DNA of 64,000 nucleotides from Paraspadella gotoi (GCA_051294375.1 CM119267.1:16220543-16284542); one strand, 5' to 3'. Numbered from the stretch's first letter, positions 47,941 to 60,719 are shown. Numbers and translations are program-made. The notes: generated from the sequence alone by a model not told the origin.

Positions 47941-49639
47941 ATCTTAAACGGCCAATTCGAAGATTGAACAGAAAGAAAAATTGGAAAAGAGAAAAAAGAA
48001 GATAGATAGAGTTTACATCGAGATATATTTTTTTTTCCTTTGATCCACTCGACGTTGATCGAGGTCATCATGACCGCCATTCAGTCCGTGACGCTCTGCG
48101 GTTCATCGCGTTGACCTGAAGCAGACGTTGAGACGGAGAGATTGCGTCATTTTTTCTTTGCGCCTAAATTCCGTAGAGAATACGGGTAATGCAATTTACA
48201 TAAAATCGTACATCTTCTATCATTCCATACCCTATGCTCGAGTTGTTATCTTTATTTTCCCCGTCGTTAAGGCAAAGAAAATAGTAAATGAATTTTTTCC
48301 GACATGAAATTCCTCCCCTCCGCGTCACCTTTTTTAGAATTTCGGGAATATCGAACGATTTTGATCGACTAATTCATTAGTAAAAGACTCATTAACGCTC
48401 GTTAGCGATTAATCATTCACATTCCTAAATTTTTTCGGCGTCGAAAGAAGCAAAGCCTCGTTGGTGCGCCGCGTGGCTGCGCCCTTTTGCGGCGCTGCAC
48501 GACAGTGCCTTCGTGCGACGCCGCGCGGCTGTTCCCTCTGGCGACGCCTCATAGAAGCGTGTGTGGCAAACGGACACTTTAGTCCGTCACAGATATACTA
48601 TTGCCAATTTTCCATAGTTCGTATGGGATAGTATATTCTCCTACATCCTAGTGAAATGTTGCAACAATATTATTAAGCTGTTCAATTGTACTATAAATGG
48701 TCCTAAGGATGCTAATTTTTCAAAATAATGCCTGACTTCGTCACCAATTAAAACATACCAAATTTTGGAACTATTTGTGATAAAATGAGTCCCCATATCA
48801 CTTCCCCCTATCATTCCTTCCATCTCTTCTCTCCCACAACTCCCCATTTATCCCTCTCCTTCGAATCTCAGTTTTGGTTCCGGGTTAACGACGACAAATT
48901 ACGGTTTGAACGGAGGCGGCACCAGCGCCGCTGCCGGGGCGGCACCAGCGCCGCAGCCGGGCCGCCGTCTGCGCGGGGTTTCGGCCCTGACGGCACGCGG
49001 GCATGTGGCCTCAATAGGAGGGGAGAAGGGGGCGCCTTTGGGGGAAAGAGGAGGAAGAGAACTGAGAAGGAAGAGGAGAAGGAGAGAGTAAAAACTATTT
49101 TTTCGTGGACGAGATATCGAAAAAACGTCACCTAAAAATAAACATCGTGCGACTCTGGGCAATGGCACGGGTTNNNNNNNNNNNNNNNNNNNNNNNNNNN
49201 NNNNNNNNNNNNNNNNNNNNNNNNNNNNNNNNNNNNNNNNNNNNNNNNNNNNNNNNNNNNNNNNNNNNNNNNNNNNNNNNNNNNNNNNNNNNNNNNNNNN
49301 NNNNNNNNNNNNNNNNNNNNNNNNNNNNNNNNNNNNNNNAAAAAAAAAAGAAAAAAAAGAAAGAATCATCATCGGACTCTTACGACCCTCAATGTTAACG
49401 CGACGGAATGAGAGAAGTGACGAATAACGACTGCATGGAACTGCCGCCTGTATCGGGTAAGTTGGCGGAGGGTTAGTTCTCTAATTGAGGAAGTACTGAA
49501 AAAAAATTGAGCCAGTTTATGGTTACTTTAAAATTGTATTCATTAACTTTCTCAATTAGATAATTTATTCTTCGCTTTTCTTTTATGGTGGGAAAGAAAG
49601 TAAGAAAGTTTATGAAGAAAAAGTTTCTCTTTCCACTAG

Positions 49640-49687
<48 letters not shown>

Positions 49688-49907
49688 CTCCCTCCTTTCT
49701 CGCCCTCTTTTAAAAAGAAAATTTGAGGAGGAAAATGGAATTCGTGCGGTTCTGTTCTTTTCCTCGTTTGCCGATATCGTCTCTTCTTTTCCTTCTTTTT
49801 TTCTCTTCGAGCTCCTTCCACACCCCATATTTTCTTCTTTCCATTCCTTTTTTCCATATTTTCTCTTTCTTTTCCCTCATTTTTTCTTTGCTTTTCTCCT
49901 CTTTTTT
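47941..49907. other. Gene-free interval
   Basis: A GC-rich patch at 48450-48560 contains several GCGCCGCG and GCGACGCC inverted motifs. A 23-bp unit (GGCGGCACCAGCGCCGC-type) is repeated twice at about 48915-48962. An N gap lies at 49174-49339 and a CT tract at 49642-49684. No exon was recognised. Confidence 0.6.
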
Positions 49908-51471
49908 AACTTCTTTCCATACTTGGGAGCCTTTTTATTCTCGGGAGACCGCTTTAATTTTTCCTTTCAATTTTAATCTTTCAGTACTTATATTTCGAAA
50001 CAATATTTAACATCGTCGANNNNNNNNNNNNNNNNNNNNNNNNNNNNNNNNNNNNNNNNNNNNNNNNNNNNNNNNNNNNNNNNNNNNNNNNNNNNNNNNN
50101 NNNNNNNNNNNNNNNNNNNNNNNNNNNNNNNNNNNNNNNNNNNNNNNNNNNNNNNNNNNNNNNNNNNNNNNNNNNNNNNNNNNNNNNNNNNNNNNNNNNN
50201 NNGCAATCACGAAGTTTAATGCCGCGATTAGATCCGAAATTTTCTCTCTTGAACATCTAAACAAATCTGTTTTCCCTCAGTCCTACACATAAAATCCTTT
50301 CGGTCCAATACTTTCGATAAACTCATTCCTCACACACTCCGCTCCACTTGGACAAAATCCCTNNNNNNNNNNNNNNNNNNNNNNNNNNNNNNNNNNNNNN
50401 NNNNNNNNNNNNNNNNNNNNNNNNNNNNNNNNNNNNNNNNNNNNNNNNNNNNNNNNNNNNNNNNNNNNNNNNNNNNNNNNNNNNNNNNNNNNNNNNNNNN
50501 NNNNNNNNNNNNNNNNNNNNNNNNNNNNNNNNNNNNNNNNNNNNNNNNNNNNNNNNNNNNNNNNNNNNNNNNNNNNNNNNNNNNNNNNNNNNNNNNNNNN
50601 NNNNNNNNNNNNNNNNNNNNNNNNNNNNNNNNNNNNNNNNNNNNNNNNNNNNNNNNNNNNNNNNNNNNNNNNNNNNNNNNNNNNNNNNNNNNNNNNNNNN
50701 NNNNNNNNNNNNNNNNNNNNNNNNNNNNNNNNNNNNNNNNNNNNNNNNNNNNNNNNNNNNNNNNNNNNNNNNNNNNNNNNNNNNNNNNNNNNNNCCAAAA
50801 TCCCTACCTCGTTGCCCTATATCTGCCTCACTTTTCCCCACCGCTCCGCTTGGCCCAAAATCCCTCCCACTCTTCGCCCGATTTCTCGGAAAAGCCCTTT
50901 TCGAATTTCCGAGCTTTGAGATTCCCTGCTCTTTCCATGTGTCTTCGTCGCCGTCGACTTTATCCCCAATTTGTTCTTTTTTCTTCCTTGGCCGCTACGT
51001 GACTTGGCTTTTCGCCCTCTCCGTCTCTCTGTCTCTCCGGTTGTCTGTGTCTCCGTCTCTAACTTTCTTTCTCNNNNNNNNNNNNNNNNNNNNNNNNNNN
51101 NNNNNNNNNNNNNNNNNNNNNNNNNNNNNNNNNNNNNNNNNNNNNNNNNNNNNNNNNNNNNNNNNNNNNNNNNNNNNNNNNNNNNNNNNNNNNNNNNNNN
51201 NNNNNNNNNNNNNNNNNNNNNNNNNNNNNNNNNNNNNNNNNNNNNNNNNNNNNNNNNNNNNNNNNNNNNNNATTCCCCCGCCCTTACCTTCTACCTCACC
51301 TGCGCGATAATCAGTCACTTTTGACAAATTTCAATTTCCCAACGTCGAATGCCAAAGTCTAAGCGTCTGAATAGTGAGTAGTGATTAGTCAAACGAGAAA
51401 CGCGCTTTCACTATTCGGAGATGATTAGTTTTTTTCTTTCTCGTCAAAAATCTCAATGTTTACGTTTTTTC
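49908..51471. repeat. Duplicated segment D4, gapped copy
   Basis: Nearly identical to 57555-59181 wherever sequence exists. Its three N gaps (50020-50202, 50363-50794, 51074-51271) correspond to the CT array, the 58-bp minisatellite and the long CT array of the second copy. The two likely represent one locus assembled twice, or a very recent duplication. Confidence 0.9.
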
Positions 51472-53286
51472 ATGATAATTGGGGTTCAAATAGTGAAATA
51501 TATTTTTTTGTTTTTTCCATTTAAACTCATTTCCACTCAGACGATTCATTAAAACTTCATATTCCAGCCCAATCACACACTTCCCTACCCACACACAAAA
51601 TTTTATTCCAATCCATCCATCCAATCACGAGTAATTGGTGTTTTTTGCTAAGGTGGGACGGACGGACGGACAGACAGACGGACGGACATCGTTTTTTTAC
51701 ATAATTTATCATAATTCGATGTTCTGACATGATATAAGTGAATGCCCGACAAGATTGAGGGGCGGACCGACGGACCGACAAGTGAATTATTATATGCTGA
51801 AAGCAGATCCGACTAAAAATTAGCAGTCTCGTCTATCATATATTAATATTCCATAATCATATTACGTCAAATATGACTGACAGAGGTTTGAAAACGACTA
51901 CTCAAAGATGAAATTTGACTAGCAGCTTTGAAATTTCTGCTGCAGTTGCTGCAGCAGCAGCGGAATGCTGTAACTTTAATAATGGAAGTCAAGTTGGTGA
52001 AATATTTAATGCACCAAAAAAAAATTTTATAATATCTTAAACAATTTATTTATTTCATTTTAGATGTCAGTGTGCAAATTACCCCCATTCCGAATTACCC
52101 CGCACTACCCTAATAGGGAAAGCATTTCTGATTTCTTTATCATCTGGTACTTTACTGACTTTCGACAAGTTCGAACAGCGCACCCACAGGCGCGCCAGAG
52201 GCGGATCTCGGACGAACTTTCGTCATCCAATTGGCAGCGCGGCAGGCGCGCAGGGGAAATTGGCCGTCGCCGATAAGCCTGGTGGCGAAACCCAATCGTG
52301 AAAATGAGCCGAGGGAAAAAGAGACCATTTAATGGTTCCGCATACAATCGGAGTCTTTTTGACAACGAAATCTGAATTTCAATAATTACCATCTTTCTTG
52401 ATCTCATTGGTTAGTATGAAGCTTTCTTTATTTAGAAAAACGGTAGACTATAGTTATCTTCCTCTTATGACATAGTACTTTCCAGGTAAATTTCTATGAG
52501 TTAAAAATACGGTAAGACATGATTTCTTCAATGATTGTCAATCAATCTTAATTTTAAAAATAAGTATGATTGAATTTTTATGGTAAAGATAACTTTTAAA
52601 GATCGAATCTTCACGTCTTTTACTTGCACGAAACTATCGCTGAATATTCGCTGAATATTCAGGCAGGACGCCACATTATCTCATACAATTTTTTCCCCTC
52701 ATACCCTTTCCCTGATTCTTTTCTTCATCTCTTTTCTTCTCTTTATTTGTATTTTCTTTCCCTTTCCTCCCCTCCTTCTCCCGCTGTCATTACCATTTTT
52801 TGGTCCTACCTTTTTTTTGCCACTCTTCCACTTTCCTCACCTTTTTTCTCTTCTTCATTCTTTCCCTTTCTTTTCCCTCTATTTCTTTCCATTTTTCCCT
52901 TCTTTTCCTACCTTTTAATTATCTCACTATTATTTTCACCATTTGCCTTCTTTTTTTTGCCATTTGCCCACCTATTTCATTCTCTCCCGACCTCCTTTTC
53001 CTGTTCTCCCTTTCCTCTTCCCTCTCACTACATTTACATTGAGCCAAATAAAAAAAATCTTTTCTTATGGATTATAAGAAAAGAAATTAACGGTAATGGA
53101 GGATTTTATTTCAATTTTGGTTACCTAGCAGATTTAATAAATCAACAAATTTTGGCGGAAAAAATTTTCCGCAAAATTATCGATTTTGAGAAAAAACAAG
53201 TACTGACCCTTTCCATTGTATTAAAAGGATGCGGTTTTTTTTGTTTTAATAAAGTCAGTATGTAACCTCATCTTTTAAAACTAATC
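51472..53286. other. Gene-free interval
   Basis: Holds a GGAC/GACA tetranucleotide block at 51655-51690 and a second GGACCGAC block at 51764-51780 followed by AAGTGAATTATT. Both are reminiscent of the R1 repeat but not clearly homologous. A pyrimidine-rich stretch spans 52700-53040. No gene is supported. Confidence 0.55.
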
Positions 53287-53454
53287 AGAGGAGGATTTGG
53301 CCTGCCGTCCAATTCTCCTCTTCCTCTTCTTCTTTTTCCTCCTCCTCCTGCCCCTCAATATATTTGTCTAGCGATACATTCTCTCGTTTCTACTCTTCGC
53401 AAAATATACCATTATTTTTCCCTCTATTTCTTCACGCCTTCAATACCCCTCAAG
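53287..53454. repeat. 168-bp direct repeat, left copy
   Basis: About 98% identical to 54891-55058. It runs from AGAGGAGGATTTGGCC to CCCCTCAAG. Differences are single-base indels in T runs and one substitution. Confidence 0.93.
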
Positions 53455-53841
53455 TGGACGCCCTCTTCGCGGCTCGACACCCTACTCCCCGTGGATTAAG
53501 TTTCCTGTGCAAACCCTCAGCAAAAAAAAACAAAAAACGCGGAAATTCTATAAAAAAAAAACTTTTTTCTTCACTAACAACCAAAAACAAACTTAAAAAT
53601 AAACAAATTTACAAACTCCCATCTAAAAAAAAAGATACCATTTTACAAATAACTTAAAAATCACTACAAAGAAATTGCATAAAAAAACCCTACTTTATGT
53701 TAATTACATGATAACTTTCTCTTCACTCTTCGTCAACCGAAACTTGGAATTTTCAAAATCTAAACATCAAACTTTGAACCTGGCAACTAAAAACAAGATC
53801 GCTTCAACTCTCTCTCCAACTAAAAATGGCGAAAGCTAAGA

Positions 53842-54718
53842 TTGGACTTTAACCTATTAAGAAAAAGGAAAAAGAAAACGTTTGCTACCTTGAAAGACAA
53901 AAAAAAAAAAAAAAAAAAAAAAAAAATTAAAATAACTGTCCAGAAAAAACCAAATACCTTTTTAACCCTAAAACCCACGAATTCTGGACAAGAATATAAT
54001 GGATCTACTTTGCTTTGGTGCAGAATACACATATGTCCCCTCTGCCTTTAAAAACCCAAACTGTCTCCACCTCAACTCAAACCTATTTCACCCAAGCCAA
54101 TGCTTCAAACAAGACCACAAAAGCCAAGGCTAGTTGCAATAAATCAACTCAGACAAAAATTCCTAACTCAACCTCCTCTTTCCAAACTACCCAAATTGCC
54201 ATCATTTCTGATTCAGTTTCAACACAAACCAATGTTGCCAAGACTGATTCTCAAATGCAGGACCGACTTACTAACTGTCAAAGACAAAGCTAAGGATGTA
54301 AAAATTCAAGCAGGAGATACTTCAGTTGGAAAATTCCAAGGAGAAAACTTCATTTGCAAGAATCAACTTAAACAAGAAATCAACACAAAAAATCAAGCCT
54401 GCTCTTATCAGTCTCCGGTCAAGAAATGGGAAACAAAATCAAGAAATTGAAAGAACTGGACCCTGGAAAGAAACCTGTGCTGAAAAGATCTATATCCCCC
54501 CTCATAGACGTGTTTCTTCAAGACCAAAGAAGGCAACCAGCTTTTGAAAAACGCAAAAATTACTTACCCTAAACTGATAGAAATAGACTTACGACCATGG
54601 TTACGCCAGAAGTTTGCTGCATTTTTGGCTCCAGACTTTACCATTGCCCTTTTTTTAAGAATCAATATCAGTCATGGTGCAGTGGCATAACTTGTCAATG
54701 ACTGTGACATAAATTAAA
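53842..54718 (+). pseudogene. Unidentified ORF remnant (Lys/Thr/Ser-rich)
   Basis: Not recognised. Successive overlapping frames (53842-54051, 54015-54293, 54100-54450, 54326-54547, and one ending at a TAA near 54690) have protein-like composition, unlike the surrounding low-complexity DNA. One carries four STQT-like motifs within 70 residues. The last contains EIDLRPWLRQKFAAFL. No single frame covers the region, so either frameshifts or introns break it. It sits between two 168-bp direct repeats. A retroelement-derived gag-like remnant and a fragmented host gene are both possible. Confidence 0.35.
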
Positions 54719-54890
54719 AAAAAAACTTTTAATCATTTAAATAGCTTTGATAGAAATCCAATAGTTTTAGTTTGATTCTCTCACTTTTTTAGTTCTGTGT
54801 CTTTGTTTTTTAGTCCAGAGGGAAGCATGACGATGTCATGCCACGCCATTGGGGGCCTGGACATGACATCTTGGTCAAGAAGGGGGACGC

Positions 54891-55058
54891 AGAGGAGGAT
54901 TTGGCCTGCCGTCCAATTCTCCTCTTCCTCTTCTTCTTTTCCTCCTCCTCCTGCCCCTCAATATATTTTGTCTAGCGATACATTCTCTCGTTTCTACTCT
55001 TCGCAAAATATACCATTATTTTTCCCTCTATTTCTTCACGCCTTCAATATCCCTCAAG
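54891..55058. repeat. 168-bp direct repeat, right copy
   Basis: Partner of 53287-53454, 1.6 kb apart and in the same orientation. The flanks outside the pair differ (CTAATC before the left copy, GGGACGC before the right), so there is no evident target duplication. Confidence 0.93.
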
Positions 55059-55654
55059 CTAATAAATGACCTAAAATTATTTATTCTCTTTATCAAAAAT
55101 AAATGCAAGTCAAAAAAAGTCACAAATTAAAAGTTGTCTTTAAAAATTATTTGTGGCTAAACGAAAAAAGTTTTTTTGATAATTTTGTAGGTGTTAAAAG
55201 CTTATTCAATAGGCTATATTTTCTGTTAATTTCTACCAATTTGATTTATTTTTGTTTAACAAATTATGATAAAGACTGAAACTGCAACTTTTTGACTTGT
55301 TAACTTTAAAATTTAAAATTCATAGGCAAACTATAAATGATTTAAGCAAATAAATTTTCCCAGGGTAAAGAAGATAGGAAGAACGGATTTCCAAAGTAAA
55401 AAATTTTTCTCAACTTTCCTTGGCATTCAAATCAGAAGTCGTAAGAAAAAATGGACAAAAATGGACATAATTTTCTTTCCTAAAAGTTGCCAAAATGGTA
55501 CTCTTTTATTATTAGAAACGGGTGGAGATGTTTCTAACCAATCCTTCATTGGGCCCAATTTGTGTTGTGGCACAAAGTTAATCAACATAGTAAGTAACAA
55601 CTGAACATAGTAGAAACAATCGTTTTTTTCCTAAATGCAACGTTTGTAACGGAA

Positions 55655-55866
55655 CCTTATACAAACGACTTGCCTTGATAACGAGATCCACTTTGAATCC
55701 TCCGAAACCCATATCGTCCTCGTATTGCCAAAGGCGCGAGTTTGTACTGCATGCACCTCCGGTGCGCCCAGACTTTGGAGGACTTCTCCAACTTGCCACA
55801 GACGCCCCCATCGTCGTCCTTTCCCAAATGGCAGAAGCAGCAACGTTCCAATTTTGACGAGCTCAT
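55655..55866 (-). pseudogene. PHF6/PHF11-type extended PHD zinc-finger fragment, frame-broken
   Basis: Reading the minus strand from 55866, one frame gives CCFCHLGKDDDGGVCGKLE and then WAHRRCMQYKLAP. This matches the N-terminal zinc knuckle of extended PHD (ePHD) domains: CxxC, then CG(K/Q)L, then AHxxC and a CMxY/F segment. The next ePHD element, a GGF…(V/I)xxxxKxxxR(L/G) segment, is present but in another frame (QYEDDMGFGGFKVDLVIKAS, 55727-55668), so one indel falls near 55725-55745. The piece ends RLYK followed by GTTCCG, a possible splice donor. An ATG starts the frame and TGA lies 33 bp upstream, so it is a single exon, an exon with an unseen acceptor, or a dead copy. ePHD modules bind nucleic acid or chromatin in PHF6, G2E3 and PHF11. 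The break may be a sequencing error. Confidence 0.5.
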
Positions 55867-55979
55867 GAGCGGAAAAAGCAGAGGAGCGGCGACGCTTCAT
55901 ATTGCGAGGCAGAAAACTTGTTACCTCTTTCTTGTTAATACGCGTGGGACGCCCACGCCCGCGCCCGCAAACAGGTAAC

Positions 55980-57554
55980 TTATTCCCGTATTGATTTCAT
56001 GTTGTTATATGTTTGTAGTGGAAATATAAGGCCTTCAATCTATTTACTAAAAACCAATTATAGATTTCAAAACCATAAAATATTAAAAAGATTCATTATA
56101 AAAATAATCTAAAAAAGGATGAAAAAGTGAAAAGTGAGCAAATATGAAATAAATGAAAAAATTAGATTTCAATAAACTCCATTACTATAGGACTAGGCTC
56201 TGACGAACAAAGCCCGAGGTTTTTTTAATATATTCCTTATACCGGCCAAGGTAGAATGATGGCAATATTGTTAATATTAAGTTTCAAAAAAAATCCAACC
56301 ATAAATATAGAAAATATTAACCAAAATCTTCAGAAATCCACCCCTTCTTTGGAAGATTTTCGCCATAGAAGAATTTTTCCCGAATCTGACTCCCCACTAT
56401 CATCGATTTAGCATCTAAAGTCGGAAAAAGGGTAGTACATCATACAATAATACTTATACTTTTAATCTATGAGGAAGTATCATAAGAAACCTCTCGTGCA
56501 ATAAGAGTTTTTCAAAAATCAGTTTTTCTGGACATATGGGGTTTTCCTTATTTTGGACTCACTTTGTCGAGCTATAATCCAGGAAGTTTATTGATATATT
56601 TCAATTTTTTTTAAAATCATAGTAAGTAACTGAATATCTAGCATGGATTGAATTAAAATTTATTTAAAACCTGTTTTATTGTATCTGAGTTTTCAAAAAT
56701 TAGCTGAGAAACTATATTGGAAACATGCGGAAACATGAATCATTCTTATTTAATTTAATGATTGATTTTATAACGCACATGATATATTCGGGAGATCTTC
56801 CGCAAATATTCCGCTTCATATGTAAAATACCAAAATGATTTTCAAAAATTAATTATTTATACACAAATCCGAATAAGACTAATTTATAAAGTAAATTTCG
56901 TTTTTTAAGAGCAATTTTCAACTGAATCAGTGATTCGCAAAGCTAAATTTTCTACCACGACAACGACCAAATGTAAGCGTCAGTTATGTCTTGTAATTTA
57001 GAAATAAAAGAATATGTATAATAAAAAGCAACGATTTATGAGGAGTAGAGAGAGAGTAGAGCTAATGATATAGTAAAGATCGGGGAATGGATCGAGCTAA
57101 GGATCGGCAAAGGATGAGGCAAACCGTGCGGACATTGTCCAAAGATCAAGCTTAGTATTTGTTAATGAAACTAACGATAGGACTTCAAAAAAAGAATCTT
57201 ATGTAAATTTTATTTTTAATTTTTAAATTAATGGCTTTAAAGACAATCTAAATAGCATTTAAAAAATTTTTTTAAGTTTTTGGGTAACGAAAATGGCAAA
57301 ATCTACAGATTGTAAACTCTCATTTATAATTTTACTAAAATTATATTCGGAAACCTGTTTATTTAAGAAATCAAAATCTTTTTCATGGATAGTTTACTTG
57401 AGAAAAATGATTTCGTAGTTATAATATAATATATCCACGTTAGTATAATAAACTTCCCAGCTTAATTGTTTGAATCAAATTTTCTCTTTTAAACTTTAGT
57501 CTTACCGTATTTGTGAGGCAAAAATATTAGAGAAAGCTAAAAAAAATGCGTATA
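55980..57554. other. AT-rich gene-free interval
   Basis: Strongly AT-rich, with no open frame above 60 codons and no recognisable repeat end. It lies between the ePHD fragment and the D4 duplication. Confidence 0.65.
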
Positions 57555-57713
57555 AACTTCTTTCCATACTTGGGAGCCTTTTTATTCTCGGGAGACCGCT
57601 TTAATTTTTCCTTTCAATTTTAATCTTTCAGTACTTATATTTCGAAACAATATTTAACATCGTCGACTTATCAAATAGCTCTCTAATGTATTTTTTCTGA
57701 AACAAATTCTTGT

Positions 57714-57715
<2 letters not shown>

Positions 57716-57802
<87 letters not shown>
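57716..57802. repeat. (CT)n microsatellite
   Basis: About 43 CT units with one CTCCTC interruption. The matching position in the first D4 copy is an N gap. Confidence 0.97.
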
Positions 57803-57806
<4 letters not shown>

Positions 57807-57981
57807 ATCTGCCCCTTCGTACTAAGGAATGAAAAGGGAGATAAGGGCAATCACGAAGTTTAATGCCGCGATTAGATCCGAAATTTTCTCTCTTGAACAT
57901 CTAAACAAATCTGTTTTCCCTCAGTCCTACACATAAAATCCTTTCGGTCCAATACTTTCGATAAACTCATTCCTCACACAC

Positions 57982-58560
57982 TCCGCTCCACTTGGCCAAA
58001 ATCCCTTCCTTGTTGTACTCATTGCCCCACTTCTCTCCTCTGCTCCGCTTTGCCAAAATTCTTCCCTTTTTCCACTCATTGCCTCACTTCTCCCGCTCAT
58101 CCAAATATATTCCTCTTTACACTGCTCCTCTTCTCCCCTCCTCTCCACTTGGCTCAAGTCCCTTCCTTGGTGCCCCAGTTCCACTTAGCCAAAATGCCTT
58201 CCTCCTTGCCCCAACTGCCCCACTTTTCCCACTGCTCTACTTACCCAAAATACCTATCTCCTTGCCCTAACTGCCTCATTTTTCCTTGCCGCTCCGCTTG
58301 GCAAAAAATTCCTAACCTCTTTGCCCTAAATGCCTCACTTTTCCCTTCCGCTCCGCTTAACAAAAAATTTCTACCTCTTTGCCCTAACTGCCTCACTTTT
58401 CCCTGCCGCTCCGCTTGGCAAAAAATTCCTACCTCCTAGCCCTAACAGCCCCACTTATTTCCTCCGCTCCGCTTATCCCAAAATCCCCTACCTCGTTGCC
58501 CTATATCTGCCTCACTTTTCCCCACCGCTCCGCTTGGCCCAAAATCCCTCCCACTCTTCG
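57982..58560. repeat. ~58-bp minisatellite
   Basis: Nine to ten diverged units. Each begins near CCGCTCCGCTTGGC, then has CAAAATCCCT, GCCCTAACTGCC and CACTTTTCCC. The last four to five units are most similar to each other; left-hand units are more diverged. A 58-bp unit shifts reading frame every repeat, so it is not a protein repeat. Confidence 0.9.
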
Positions 58561-58874
58561 CCCGATTTCTCGGAAAAGCCCTTTTCGAATTTCCGAGCTT
58601 TGAGATTCCCCTGCTCTTTCCATGTGTCTTCGTCGCCGTCGACTTTATCCCCAATTTGTTCTTTTTTTCTTCCTTGGCCGCTACGTGACTTGGCTTTTTC
58701 GCCCTCTCCGTCTCTCTGTCTCTCCGGTTGTCTGTGTCTCCGTCTCTAACTTTCTTTCTCTCTTCTTAGTGTCTTTCTTTTTGGTCTTTTTGACCGAGTA
58801 TTCCCTCATCCTTTCTCAAATATTCTTAAATCCGCCCATTTCCTGTTTAATTCCTCGATCGAACCCTATATCGA

Positions 58875-58982
<108 letters not shown>

Positions 58983-59181
58983 CCCCCGCCCTTACCTTCT
59001 ACCTCACCTGCGCGATAATCAGTCACTTTTGACAAATTTCAATTTCCCAACGTCGAATGCCAAAAGTCTAAGCGTCTGAATAGTGAGTAGTGATTAGTCA
59101 AACGAGAAACGCGCTTTCACTATTCGGAGATGATTAGTTTTTTTCTTTCTCGTCAAAAATCTCAATGTTTTACGTTTTTTC

Positions 59182-59574
59182 CTGCTTTTGTTCCTGAGGC
59201 TGAGGCAGGGAAAAGGTATTTGTAACGAGATTGGGGGGCTGGGATGGATGGGGATAGAGATACGAGTTTTAAAAACGACAGGAAGTATGTTATTTGTGCA
59301 ACGTGGATCACTAAAAGTATAAACTATCGTTGAATTACAATGTCTTTTCACTATACAGTTTGTGTATCAGATCTGAAGTTAAGCTCAGCCTATCTTATTT
59401 TTCTATCTGATACGACATTTAAATATAGCTGTTTCTTAATTTGTTAAAAAATAAAACGCTGGGTTTTCACCAAGAATCAACCAAGATTCTTCATCCGAAA
59501 ACTAGAAATTCTGTTGAGTTTTGATAAACACCATCTTCCAGAATTGGTTCACCGGGTTGTCACGAAGACGACAC

Positions 59575-59629
<55 letters not shown>

Positions 59630-60450
59630 GAGAGAGAGAGAGAGAGAAGAGAGAAACAAGCGGTTGTGCATTTGTTTCTTTAGCTCAGAAGAGGGCAGCA
59701 CCCAATCATGGCAGCGTTTTTTGTTGGGCATCTTTATTTTCGCGCGCGCGTGAGGAAAGGAGATTCGCGCGAGGATCACAATGCGAATCCTTGAATTGGC
59801 ATCCAAGTGCATGCACGTGACTTCCTGGGAGTTCCGAACCCCATTCATTCTCTCTCTCTCTCTCTCTCTCCTCCTTCTCTCTCTCCCCCCTCTTCTTCAC
59901 TCTCGTCTCCCATGCCCTCGTGCAATCCTCGCCTCCCTCCTCGCCGCCCTCTCACCCACTCGTCTCTTCTCTCTTCTCCTCTACTCTTTTTCTCTGCTCT
60001 CGTCTGTCATCTCCTCTCTTGTCCCCAATATGTGCATACTTATAACGTATATTCTTATACGTTATATATATATATGTTATACTTTAATATTTGTATAAAT
60101 CTAAACAAAAACAAACGTCCAAGAAATCTCAGGCTTATTTTCAAACTTCTCGTCTTCGACCCGAAAATTGTCTCTTCGCGTACAATAGTAATAAATTCAA
60201 ATGTTGACAGTTGATTAAAATCCGCGCACCTTTTGGAATCCTTCAACCGCGAAAGGACGGTCAGAATCCTCACTCAGAAATGCGTGATCTCGCATTCAAG
60301 TATCACTGGAGAAATAGAGAGAAAGAAAAAGAAGAATGTCACTTCTCATCACTATTTTCGGCCTCATGTTTCTCGCTCTCGTCCCCTCGCCTCTTACTCC
60401 TCTTTCCCTCCTCTTTCCTCTTCCCTCCATCCGGGCGTCTTCCTGCGACA
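59182..60450. other. Interval upstream of the SIDT gene
   Basis: Contains GA (59578-59648) and CT (59848-59870) tracts and a CT-rich stretch at 60360-60450 that could serve as a polypyrimidine tract. An ATG at 60336 opens a hydrophobic N-terminal-like stretch (LLITIFGLMFLALV), but that frame stops at 60524. First exon and promoter of the SIDT gene are not identified. Confidence 0.5.
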
Positions 60451-60719
60451 GATCCGCACGCCAGGGGCCGCCGACTTTGTCCTCGCCGGCTTGCCGCAGG
60501 CTGCCGCCATGGAAGTCAACATAGGTGTGGCCGGTTGCGGCGCTAGCCTCGTTTCGAGCGTCGCTGTACGGACAAGCGGCAAGGGAGCACCGCAGCGTAC
60601 GCTAACTTTCGCGGATCTTTGCCAACTGGAGGACGAAGGCATCGAATTGCGCCGGCGATCTGGACGATTGCCAGATACACCGTCACAGCGCCTGGACATG
60701 TCGGCCCGGTCTCAGAGAG
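60451..60719 (+). CDS. Candidate upstream exon of the SIDT gene
   Basis: A strong acceptor-like CT tract ends CTGCGACAG at 60450. One frame is then open across ADFVLAGLPQAAAMEVNIGV and continues to a donor-like AGAG|GTGGGC at 60719/60720. The ~90 residues include SSVAVRTSGKGAPQRTLTF. This loosely resembles the VxVRxxxxxxxWxxP strand region of the SIDT N-terminal jelly-roll domain. The match is weak and the next exon is hidden by the 25-N gap at 60948-60972, so this could be another gene or chance. Confidence 0.35.

Noticed and set aside
48450-48560. GC-rich inverted motifs suggestive of a structured RNA
   Set aside because: Several partial complements exist but no single convincing hairpin series. 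It could be a degenerate CpG-rich patch.
53287-55058. Intact LTR retrotransposon
   Set aside because: The 168-bp ends lack TG…CA termini, there is no primer-binding site or reverse transcriptase motif, and no target duplication is seen.
60394-60699. Minus-strand 101-codon frame opposite the candidate SIDT exon
   Set aside because: Shadow of GC-rich sequence. The plus strand has better acceptor and donor context.
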